Assembly: GCA_964617555.1 (NCBI GenBank) | Contig: CAZTYP010000114.1 | Coordinates: 1-30,002 of the forward strand | Direction: 5' to 3' | DNA from: 1-14-2-50-31-20 sp964617555 | GTDB lineage: Bacteria > Bacteroidota > Ignavibacteria > Ignavibacteriales > Melioribacteraceae | DNA: 30,002 bases | Shown here: positions 1-6,788 of the stretch, one piece after another | Layout: each line of letters starts with the position of its first letter | Numbering within the stretch: position 1 is the first letter of the stretch | Position numbers and translations under genes: made by a program | The notes under the pieces: model-generated | What the model saw: the letters and a program-made list of their open reading frames with translations, nothing else | The model's database searches: none | Told to the model about the DNA's origin: nothing

Positions 1-678
1 AAAATGAAGAAAGATCAGAAAGAAATTTATTACATGACCGGCCCGAGAAGGGAAGCTTTAGCAATTGATCCGCATCTTGAAATATTTAAACGCAAAGGTT
101 TGGAAGTACTTTATTTGTACGACCCCGTTGACGAATTTGTAATTAATGCAATCAATAAGTATAAAGATTATGAATTTAAATCCGTTGACCAAGTTGATTT
201 AAAATCGCTTGATAAATTCAAAGACTCCGACGATAGAAAAGGGAAGGTTGAAGAATTATCAGAAGAAGATTCCAAACATCTTTCATCGTTACTTAAAAAA
301 ATGAAAGATATACTCGGTGATAAAGTTACGGATGTTAAACTTTCAGAGCGTCTTGACGATTCTCCTTCTTGTCTTGTTAATTCCGATAGCACAATGTCGG
401 CATCAATGCAAAAAATTATGAATTTGATGGGTAATACCGATACCGTTCCTCCTAAAATAATGGAGGTAAACAAAGACCATAAACTTATTCGCAATTTGCT
501 AAAAGTATTTAAAGCCGATTCAAACGATAAGTATATTAGTGATGTTACTGAACAACTTTACGAATCCGCTTTATTGCTTGAGGGGTATTTAACGGATCCG
601 CACAAACTTGTGAACAGAATTAATGCGATGCTCGAAGAATCAAGCGAATGGTACACCGCAATTAAAAAAATAGATTAA
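1..678 (+). CDS. htpG: Chaperone HtpG (Hsp90), C-terminal part; 5' end outside window
   Basis: ATP-dependent cytosolic chaperone of the Hsp90 family; only the last ~225 codons are present. The reading frame is open from base 1, and the first in-frame ATG (base 4) falls inside the conserved segment preceding the IYYMTGP motif, so this is a truncation by the window edge and not a start. Visible: the end of the middle domain (IYYMTGP, then LEIFKRKGLEVLYLYDPVDE), a charged linker, and the C-terminal dimerisation domain with the family patterns MSASMQKIMNLMG, KIMEVNKDHKLIRNL and YLTDPHKLVNRINAML. The ATPase domain is not in view. The gene faces the exonuclease gene tail to tail, with a strong hairpin between them. 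Family assignment is secure. Confidence 0.95.
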   Translation, partial: KMKKDQKEIYYMTGPRREALAIDPHLEIFKRKGLEVLYLYDPVDEFVINAINKYKDYEFKSVDQVDLKSLDKFKDSDDRKGKVEELSEEDSKHLSSLLKKMKDILGDKVTDVKLSERLDDSPSCLVNSDSTMSASMQKIMNLMGNTDTVPPKIMEVNKDHKLIRNLLKVFKADSNDKYISDVTEQLYESALLLEGYLTDPHKLVNRINAMLEESSEWYTAIKKID

Positions 679-684
679 TGAGAA

Positions 685-717
685 AATAACTTCGGGGTAT
701 AATGCCCCGAAGTTATT
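685..717. terminator. Perfect 13-bp inverted repeat between convergent genes, probable bidirectional terminator
   Basis: Arms 685-697 (AATAACTTCGGGG) and 705-717 (CCCCGAAGTTATT) are exact reverse complements around a 7-nt loop (TATAATG). It begins 6 nt after the htpG stop and its last base touches the stop codon of the leftward gene. The 3' side has only short T-rich runs on either strand (better on the minus strand, TTTTC), so the stem is strong but the U tract is weak. The position between two converging genes supports a shared terminator. Confidence 0.75.
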
Positions 718-2354
718 CATAAACCTACCGTTGCAAAAAAAACTTCTGCGGAAGAATAATCTTTTAAATAAAATATTTTTGTTTTGTTTTTATTATTTAA
801 TAACCAACCCAATGTAATTTTAATTCTGCCCAAATCTTTTTCCGTAATGTTTTCATTGATTTCCGAAGAATTATTGTAATAATTGTTAATCGATTCTTCG
901 AATAAATTACCATGTTCGCCCTGAAAATCTTTTATTAATAATCTGCCGTTAATCAGAAGGAGAAAATCAAAATTATATTCGCCGTCAATCCTAATCAATA
1001 AATTTGCTTTATTTATCGGCTCGGAAATTATTGCAGTACGGTTTAACTGTTCAAGTATTCGGTTTATTATGTTACGTATTTGTGCCGCATTTTCAAATCT
1101 TTTTTCTTTTGCATAAATTTTCATTTTACCGAGTAATTTTTTTATTACGTAATCATTATTGCCCGAAAGGAATGAGTAAACCGCATCCAATTCGGATTTA
1201 TACATAAAATTTTCGGGAAATATGCACGGAGCAAGGCAACGTTTAATATCATACAAATAACATTTCTTTTTTGCGGCTAATTTTTTATTACTGCATTCAC
1301 GTAGCATAAAACTTTTTTGTAGAATATCTGTTAAGTTCTTTGAAGTTTCCCTATTGCTGTATGGTCCGAAATAATCGTTGCCGTCAAAATCCATTTTTGA
1401 AGCGATAGCAACGGAAGGATAGCGGTGTGTGGAATTTATCTTTATAAAATACTGTTGAGGATATTTTTTTAATAATCTGTTTTGAGGCGGATTTTCTTTT
1501 TTGATTAGTTCACTTTCCAAAATCAATGCGGTAAGTTCGCTTTTTGTAGCAATAAATTCAAGACGTTCGGAATTGCGTACAATCTGTTTCTGTTTTCTTG
1601 TTGCATTATTGGAAAAGTAGCCGGAAACCCTGCGTTTAAGAATTTTAGCTTTCCCGATATATACCGCTTTTTTTTCTGAATTACGGAATATATATACACC
1701 CGAGCGTTCGGGTGTATTTGCCAAATCAATCGAAAGTTGTTTCTTTATTATCTTAAAATTCTTTTTTATCGGTGTTACGGTTTGATATGCCAGCAGTTCG
1801 TCAACTCTTTTAATGTTTTGTTTATCTTGTAATTCGGCAATCATTTTAATTAATAATTTGGAGGTTGCCATAGAATCACCGAGTGCTCTGTGAACGTTTT
1901 TATGCATAATTCCGAAATGCTTAACTAAATAGGAAAGAGATTTACTTCGTAAATCAGGGTAGAGTTTTCGTGCAAGTTTTAATGTACAAAGAGTTTTATT
2001 TGCGGGCAGTTTAACGCCTGCACGGTTGAATTCGTTCTTTAAAAAATTATAATCAAACGGAATATTATGGGCAACAATTACAGAGTTACCTAAAAAGCTT
2101 AACAACTCTAAAATTATTTCGTCGAAAAACGGAGCATTGCGAACATCATTATCCGTAATACCGGTAAGGGAGGTTATATAGTTGGGAATTAATGTGCCGG
2201 GGTTGATAAAGGTTTGATAGGAATCCGTTATTTGTAAATTTTTAATATAAACAATCCCTATTTCTATTACTCTGCTTTGCCTCGGCGAGGTTCCTGTAGT
2301 CTCGAAATCTAAGACTGAAAATTCAGCAGTTTCTATCGGGGATTTATTTGTCAT
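717..2354 (-). CDS. DEDDh 3'-5' exonuclease fused to the N-terminal half of UvrC (GIY-YIG)
   Basis: 545-aa two-nuclease protein, probably acting in DNA repair. Residues ~10-175 form a DnaQ-type DEDDh exonuclease: D16 and E18 in LDFETTG, D101 in AHNIPFD, H155 and D160 in VHRALGD. Residues ~215-295 form a GIY-YIG endonuclease as in UvrC/Cho: GVY (219-221), YIGKA (232-236), R241/R242, E280 as the predicted metal ligand and N292. Four cysteines follow at 354, 365, 373 and 377 (ending RCLAPC), matching the spaced set of UvrC. Residues ~410-437 look like a UVR (UvrB-binding) helix pair. The RNase H-like and helix-hairpin-helix domains of full UvrC are missing; the last ~105 residues are not recognised. 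DnaQ-UvrC fusions are known in several phyla. A separate full UvrC is expected elsewhere but cannot be seen here. Confidence 0.9.
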   Translation of the reverse strand: MTNKSPIETAEFSVLDFETTGTSPRQSRVIEIGIVYIKNLQITDSYQTFINPGTLIPNYITSLTGITDNDVRNAPFFDEIILELLSFLGNSVIVAHNIPFDYNFLKNEFNRAGVKLPANKTLCTLKLARKLYPDLRSKSLSYLVKHFGIMHKNVHRALGDSMATSKLLIKMIAELQDKQNIKRVDELLAYQTVTPIKKNFKIIKKQLSIDLANTPERSGVYIFRNSEKKAVYIGKAKILKRRVSGYFSNNATRKQKQIVRNSERLEFIATKSELTALILESELIKKENPPQNRLLKKYPQQYFIKINSTHRYPSVAIASKMDFDGNDYFGPYSNRETSKNLTDILQKSFMLRECSNKKLAAKKKCYLYDIKRCLAPCIFPENFMYKSELDAVYSFLSGNNDYVIKKLLGKMKIYAKEKRFENAAQIRNIINRILEQLNRTAIISEPINKANLLIRIDGEYNFDFLLLINGRLLIKDFQGEHGNLFEESINNYYNNSSEINENITEKDLGRIKITLGWLLNNKNKTKIFYLKDYSSAEVFFATVGL

Positions 2355-2498
2355 AATTAATATTTTGTTACTGTTCCGGGGAATATTAGGTTCATATAAA
2401 AAAATATGATTGTAAGTTACAAATAAAATTCAAAAACATAATATGAAAATCGTCAAGTTTTATTCTTCTTATTATTTCAATATATTTGGTTTCAATTT

Positions 2499-2504
2499 AG
2501 GAGA
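2499..2504 (+). promoter_or_regulatory. Ribosome-binding site that fixes the ymdB-like start
   Basis: AGGAGA lies 4 nt before the ATG at 2509. The frame is also open from an ATG at 2443, but that one has no Shine-Dalgarno match and would add 22 residues before the conserved first beta strand. The same GGAGAAAATATG start context occurs before folD (4308). Confidence 0.8.
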
Positions 2505-2508
2505 AAAT

Positions 2509-3309
2509 ATGACAATTAATATATTATTTATAGGAGATGTAATAGGTAAGCCGGGCTTGGAAATGATGCAAACTTGGTTACCCGGATTAAAGAACAAGTA
2601 CAGAGCGGATATTATTATTGCGAACGGTGAAAACGCAAATGACGGAAAAGGATTTACTGAAAAAGAAGCCGTTGCATTTTTCGAGTTGGGAATTAACGTT
2701 GTTACCGGAGGTAACCATACTTGGGATAAACATCAATCTCAAGAGCTTTTAAAAAAAGAACGACGAGCCTTACGTCCTTTAAACTATCCAAAAGGCACTT
2801 ACGGCAACGGTTTTTATATTGCCGATACTCCAAAGGGGAAAGTAGGCGTTGTTAGTTTGCAAGGACGTGCATTTATGCCGGCCATAGATTGTCCGTTTCG
2901 TTCCGCCGAATGGGTGATAAACAGAATTGCACAAGAAACAAAAGTGATTTTTATAGATTTTCATGCGGAAGCAACAGCAGAAAAGATTGCACTTGCTAAT
3001 TTTATTGACGGTAAAGCATCAGTATTGGTAGGAACTCATACACATATTCAAACCTCCGACGAAAGAATTTTTCCTAAAGGTTTGGGCTACATTACGGATG
3101 TAGGTATGACAGGTCCTTACGATTCCGTTATCGGTATGAAGACAGATGCCGCAATAAACAGATTTTTATTCCAGACACCTCAAAAATATGTTACTGCAAA
3201 AAACGATGTACACTTGTGCGGTCTGTTTGCAAAGGTTGATGTTGATTCCGGAAAAACAATTGCCATCGAAAGAATATTATTACCGGAATTTGATAAAGAA
3301 AAAAAATAA
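2509..3309 (+). CDS. ymdB: YmdB-family calcineurin-like metallophosphoesterase
   Basis: 266-aa member of the TIGR00282/YmdB family, dinuclear-metal phosphodiesterases reported to hydrolyse 2',3'- or 3',5'-cyclic mononucleotides, presumably cytosolic. Visible metal-site motifs: GDVIGKPG with D10, NGENANDGKG with E41, GGNHTWD with N69 and H70, DFHAEAT with H152, and VGTHTHIQTSDE with H177 and H179. Length and motif order are those of the whole family, so it looks intact. The start at 2509 is set by the AGGAGA site and by the absence of homologous residues upstream. It heads a rightward run: the methyltransferase ATG is only 2 nt after its stop. The physiological substrate cannot be told from sequence. 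Confidence 0.9.
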   Translation: MTINILFIGDVIGKPGLEMMQTWLPGLKNKYRADIIIANGENANDGKGFTEKEAVAFFELGINVVTGGNHTWDKHQSQELLKKERRALRPLNYPKGTYGNGFYIADTPKGKVGVVSLQGRAFMPAIDCPFRSAEWVINRIAQETKVIFIDFHAEATAEKIALANFIDGKASVLVGTHTHIQTSDERIFPKGLGYITDVGMTGPYDSVIGMKTDAAINRFLFQTPQKYVTAKNDVHLCGLFAKVDVDSGKTIAIERILLPEFDKEKK

Positions 3310-3311
3310 TT

Positions 3312-4292
3312 ATGGAAAATTTGCCTCTCCCGAGAATAGATAAAGATGCCGAATTGCGAGAAATGCTTTTAAAGTATTGTCGTGTTAAGGAAGGGGAGAT
3401 TTGGACCGATAAAAAAAATAAACATAAAATCGGTTGCATCAATGCCGTTGATTTCCCGGCACTTAAGCAAATGTTCGGCAGAAAAAAAGCCGTACTTTCG
3501 TTGCACGATCCTCCCTATAATATGGTGGCTTTTAAGGAATGGAATACTGATGAGTTTATTAAATGGTCAAAACAATGGATTGAAAACAGCAAAAAAATAA
3601 TGAAAGAAAATTCCTCGCTTTATGTTTGGCTTGGTGCAGATCAGAAAAATCATTTTCAGCCGTTTCCGGAATTTATTTTGATGATGAAAGAGAGCGGTTT
3701 TAATTCCCGTAGCTTTATTACAATGAGAAACCAAAGAGGATACGGGACCCAACGCAACTGGATGTCTGTAAGGCAAGAGCTTCTCTACTATACTTTGGGA
3801 ACACCGGTATTTAATATTTCCAATGTTTATACCGATATTCCTAAAGTTGTTAAGGGATATTACAAAAATGTGGGCGGTAAAAGAACGGAAAATATTGAAC
3901 GAAGTAAATCCGAAACAATACGTGCCGGCAATGTTTGGATAGATATTCAACAAGTTTTCCATTTGATGGAAGAAAATGTTAACGGTTGCTATGCGCAAAA
4001 GCCGTTAAAGGCAATAACAAGAATTATAGAAGTATCGAGTAATAAAGGTGATTTGGTAACTGATTTTTTTGCACATTCCGGAACAACATTATTGGCAAGT
4101 GAAATTTTGAATAGGCAATGTTTCACAATAGATATTGACCCGATCTATTGTGAAATTTCAATTCGTCGTTTGGAAAATTTTAGAAAATCAGGGAAACCGG
4201 GATGGCAAAATTCCAATCCCTTTTCAAATGAAATAAAACAAGATAAAAAATTGAAAAAATTTTTAAAAGAAAAATACAATTTGAGATTTTAA
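3312..4292 (+). CDS. Beta-class adenine-type DNA methyltransferase, no restriction partner nearby
   Basis: 326-aa S-adenosylmethionine-dependent DNA methyltransferase. Motif IV (DPPYN, D66-N70) precedes motif X (QKPLKAITRII, 229-239) and motif I (DLVTDFFAHSGTT, 247-259), followed by an acidic strand (TIDIDPIYCEISIRRL, 272-287). This order (IV, target region, X, I) is the beta class. DPPY is usual for N6-adenine enzymes, although N4-cytosine cannot be excluded. Motif I is slightly unusual: DFFAHSGTT where DPFxGSGTT is typical. The target-recognition region is ~130-225. The gene follows ymdB by 2 nt and precedes folD by 15 nt, with no endonuclease or specificity gene anywhere in the window, so it looks like a solitary methyltransferase in a housekeeping run. 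The ribosome-binding site is weak, consistent with coupling to ymdB. Specificity is unknown. Confidence 0.85.
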   Translation: MENLPLPRIDKDAELREMLLKYCRVKEGEIWTDKKNKHKIGCINAVDFPALKQMFGRKKAVLSLHDPPYNMVAFKEWNTDEFIKWSKQWIENSKKIMKENSSLYVWLGADQKNHFQPFPEFILMMKESGFNSRSFITMRNQRGYGTQRNWMSVRQELLYYTLGTPVFNISNVYTDIPKVVKGYYKNVGGKRTENIERSKSETIRAGNVWIDIQQVFHLMEENVNGCYAQKPLKAITRIIEVSSNKGDLVTDFFAHSGTTLLASEILNRQCFTIDIDPIYCEISIRRLENFRKSGKPGWQNSNPFSNEIKQDKKLKKFLKEKYNLRF

Positions 4293-4307
4293 AATAGGGG
4301 AGAAAAT

Positions 4308-5195
4308 ATGACCGTAATTGATGGTAAAAAAATAGCGGCGGATATACGAGCCGAATTAAAAAAGAAAATTGAAAAATTAAAAACAGAGGGAAATAACGTT
4401 CCCGGACTTGTCGCTGTTCTTGTTGGTGAAGACCCTGCATCCAAAGTTTACGTTGGTATGAAACAAAAAGCATGCGACGAGGTCGGACTCCTTTCCAAAG
4501 TGGAAAGATTGAGTGCCGATACAACCGAAAAAGAATTGTTAATGCTTATTGATAAATACAACAACAATAATTCGTTTCACGGTATTCTTGTCCAACTTCC
4601 CCTCCCGAAACATATTGACGAAGATGCAATAATTGAAGCCATTTTACCGGAAAAAGATGTGGACGGTTTTCACCCTGTTAATATCGGCAATATGATGATT
4701 GGAAAGGAAACCCTTTATCCGTGTACACCGCACGGCGTTGTGGAACTATTAAAAAGATATAACATTGAAACGAAAGGGAAACATGTTGTTGTTGTCGGCA
4801 GAAGCAACATAGTAGGTAAACCCGTGGCCAATATGCTTTTGCAGAAAAAAGAAGGAGCAAATGCAGTTGTTACGGTTGTTCATTCCGCTGCGAAAAATCT
4901 GGCATATTTTACAAAGCAAGCCGATATTTTAATTGCCGCAATAGGTGTGCCTTTGTTTATTAAAGCGGATATGGTTAAGGAGGGCGTTGTTGTTATTGAT
5001 GTTGGTGTCAACAGAGTAGATGATTATACAGCCAAAAAAGGATATAAGTTGGTAGGTGATGTGGATTTTGAAAATGTTTCGAAAAAAGCATCGTATATTA
5101 CTCCTGTCCCCGGTGGTGTCGGTCCGATGACAATTGCAATGCTCTTGAGTAATACGTTTAAATCCTTTAATAAATTGAACGTGAAAAATAATTAA
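4308..5195 (+). CDS. folD: Bifunctional methylenetetrahydrofolate dehydrogenase/cyclohydrolase FolD
   Basis: 295-aa cytosolic enzyme interconverting 5,10-methylene-, 5,10-methenyl- and 10-formyl-tetrahydrofolate with NAD(P)+, supplying one-carbon units for purine and formyl-Met-tRNA synthesis. The signature YVGMKQKAC carries the expected catalytic Lys (K52, four after Y48). LVQLPLPKHID, KDVDGFHPVN, the Rossmann segment VVVVGRSNIVGKP and the C-terminal PVPGGVGPMT are all present, and length is normal. A strong GGGGAG site sits 5 nt before the ATG. purF, a later step of the purine pathway that uses formyl-folate downstream, is also in this window but not in this operon. Confidence 0.97.
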   Translation: MTVIDGKKIAADIRAELKKKIEKLKTEGNNVPGLVAVLVGEDPASKVYVGMKQKACDEVGLLSKVERLSADTTEKELLMLIDKYNNNNSFHGILVQLPLPKHIDEDAIIEAILPEKDVDGFHPVNIGNMMIGKETLYPCTPHGVVELLKRYNIETKGKHVVVVGRSNIVGKPVANMLLQKKEGANAVVTVVHSAAKNLAYFTKQADILIAAIGVPLFIKADMVKEGVVVIDVGVNRVDDYTAKKGYKLVGDVDFENVSKKASYITPVPGGVGPMTIAMLLSNTFKSFNKLNVKNN

Positions 5196-5206
5196 ACGGA
5201 AATAAG

Positions 5207-5971
5207 ATGGATGAATTAAAATTAAACGACAGTGAATATTTAAAAAGTATAATTGTTCAAAGTAAGAAAGGACTTTCTACTTCTATTAAAGAATATTCAA
5301 ATGCAGAAATTGCCTCGAAAATTGATCATACTATTCTAAAGCCGGAAACAACTCCAGCTGATATAATTAAAATATGCTCGGAAGCACTTGAATACAAATT
5401 CGCATCCGTTTGCGTAAATTCGTGTTACGCCGCATTGGTTTCCGAACAACTGGAAAACAGTAACGTAAAAACATGCGTGGTTGTGGGATTTCCGCTTGGT
5501 GCCATGAATACAGCCGCCAAGGTTGCGGAAGCTGAAGATGCTGTGAAAAACGGTGCTGAGGAACTGGATATGGTAATTAATATCGGAATGCTTAAAAGTG
5601 AAAATTATGATTTTGTTTTGCAAGATATAAAAGCCGTCTCTGATATGGCACATAGCGGGAATGCACTTTGTAAGGTAATAATTGAAACATCGTTGCTTAC
5701 TGACGAAGAAAAAATTAAAGCATGTTTATTAAGTAAAAAAGCCGGAGCCGATTTTGTAAAAACTTCTACCGGTTTTAATGGAGGCGGGGCAACCGTGGAA
5801 GATGTTCATTTAATGAAAACGGTTGTTAAAGATGAGTTAAAAGTAAAAGCTTCCGGCGGAATCCGCTCAAAAGAAGATGCACTTAAAATGCTTAGTGCTG
5901 GTGCAGACAGAATAGGAGCAAGTGCAGGAGTTAAAATTGTTACCAACCAAAAAGCGGAAGGTAGTTATTAA
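5207..5971 (+). CDS. deoC: Deoxyribose-phosphate aldolase DeoC
   Basis: 254-aa class I aldolase cleaving 2-deoxyribose-5-phosphate to glyceraldehyde-3-phosphate and acetaldehyde in deoxynucleoside breakdown. K185 in FVKTSTGF is the Schiff-base lysine, K214 in VKASGGIR is the second active-site lysine, and D121 in LDMVINIG the proton-relay aspartate. Family patterns KIDHTILKP and CVVVGFPLGA are also present. The N-terminus carries ~35 residues before the barrel, longer than many homologues; no better start with a ribosome-binding site is visible. It starts 11 nt after folD and its stop overlaps the next ATG (TAATG), implying translational coupling. Confidence 0.96.
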   Translation: MDELKLNDSEYLKSIIVQSKKGLSTSIKEYSNAEIASKIDHTILKPETTPADIIKICSEALEYKFASVCVNSCYAALVSEQLENSNVKTCVVVGFPLGAMNTAAKVAEAEDAVKNGAEELDMVINIGMLKSENYDFVLQDIKAVSDMAHSGNALCKVIIETSLLTDEEKIKACLLSKKAGADFVKTSTGFNGGGATVEDVHLMKTVVKDELKVKASGGIRSKEDALKMLSAGADRIGASAGVKIVTNQKAEGSY

Positions 5972-6201
5972 TGGTAATAGATTTGTTGGTAATTTCGGAA
6001 GATGACGGATTTACGGCTGTTGTTCCTTCACTAAAAGGATGTGAAAGTTGGGCACATTCAGAAGATGAAGCAATTACAAACGTAATTGAACTTACCAAAT
6101 TTTATTCAAATTTACCTGAAGATTTGGAGATAAAAATAGATTTGGCAAGAAAAGAAAAAAATAAAAAGATTTATAAATTAATTTTCGATAAAGAACCGTG
6201 A
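5971..6201 (+). CDS. Small HicB-like protein without a HicA partner
   Basis: 76-aa protein with the HicB/UPF0150-like pattern: a first strand (VIDLLVISEDDGFTAVVPSLKGCESWAHSEDEA) resembling the usual yxa.ipdlpGc.s.GdT.eEA, then a helix (ITNVIELTKFY). HicB proteins fold like a dsRNA-binding domain and act as antitoxins to HicA. Here the protein stops after this fold, has no DNA-binding tail, and no HicA (short lysine-rich protein with the GSH motif) lies beside it. It overlaps deoC by 1 nt and the downstream methyltransferase by 4 nt (GTGA), so it is made as part of the metabolic operon. It could be a stand-alone regulator or a domesticated antitoxin; the function is not known. Confidence 0.7.
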   Translation: MVIDLLVISEDDGFTAVVPSLKGCESWAHSEDEAITNVIELTKFYSNLPEDLEIKIDLARKEKNKKIYKLIFDKEP

Positions 6202-6788
6202 GAAAATTTAAAACAGAAAGAAGAGTTAATAAAATAATTAATGTGATAAAGCAACGTCAATACTCACTTAAAGTAGTTTTGGAAAATATTCACGACCCAC
6301 ATAATGTTAGTGCAATTTACCGTACTTGCGATTCTGTTGGGGTTCCTAAAGTTACGCTGCTCTACAATTTGGAAAAGTTTCCCAGAATTAGCCGTGTATC
6401 TTCTTCTTCGGCGAACAAATGGGTTGAATCGGAACGTTTTGCCGATGTAAAAGAATGTTTTGATGCCTTACACAAAGAAGGGTTTAAAATATATGCCAGT
6501 AAGTTGGATGAAGAGGCAAAAGAACTTTATCAATTGGATATGACCGAAAAAACGGCTCTTGTTTTCGGGAACGAACACAGAGGCATTTCGGAAGAAGTTG
6601 CGGAACTTGCCGACGGAATATTTTACATTCCTATGCGTGGAATGATTCAATCCCTAAATGTTTCGGTTGCCGCCGCCGTTACACTTTACGAAGCACAACG
6701 GCAACGTGCTGAAAAAGGTATGTACGATTCTTCGGAATTATCCGGAAATGAATTGGAAGTGAAAATTGATGAATGGTGCCAGAAATGA
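6198..6788 (+). CDS. trmH: TrmH-type (SpoU) tRNA/rRNA 2'-O-ribose methyltransferase
   Basis: 196-aa SPOUT-fold enzyme, by similarity the tRNA (Gm18) 2'-O-methyltransferase using S-adenosylmethionine. The N-terminus follows the TrmH pattern (RRVNKIINVIKQRQ, then VVLENIHDPHNVSAIYRTCD). Motif 1 contains N36 and R42; motif 2 is LVFGNEHRGIS with E126; motif 3, the knot and cofactor site, is IPMRGMIQSLNVSVAAAV with N154. The start is a GTG at 6198 overlapping the previous TGA; no upstream ATG is in frame without breaking into the HicB-like gene. Length is short but within the TrmH range. Specificity for tRNA position 18 is inferred from the N-terminal match. Confidence 0.88.
   Translation: MRKFKTERRVNKIINVIKQRQYSLKVVLENIHDPHNVSAIYRTCDSVGVPKVTLLYNLEKFPRISRVSSSSANKWVESERFADVKECFDALHKEGFKIYASKLDEEAKELYQLDMTEKTALVFGNEHRGISEEVAELADGIFYIPMRGMIQSLNVSVAAAVTLYEAQRQRAEKGMYDSSELSGNELEVKIDEWCQK

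Noticed and set aside
3567..3998. 143-codon reverse-strand open frame
   Set aside because: Antisense to the methyltransferase target-recognition region; low-complexity translation without motifs.
3312..4292. Restriction-modification system or defence island
   Set aside because: No endonuclease, specificity subunit, integrase, transposase or other defence gene appears nearby; the neighbours are core metabolic genes.
5971..6201. HicAB toxin-antitoxin system
   Set aside because: No HicA-like frame flanks the HicB-like gene on either strand; both neighbours are clearly deoC and trmH.
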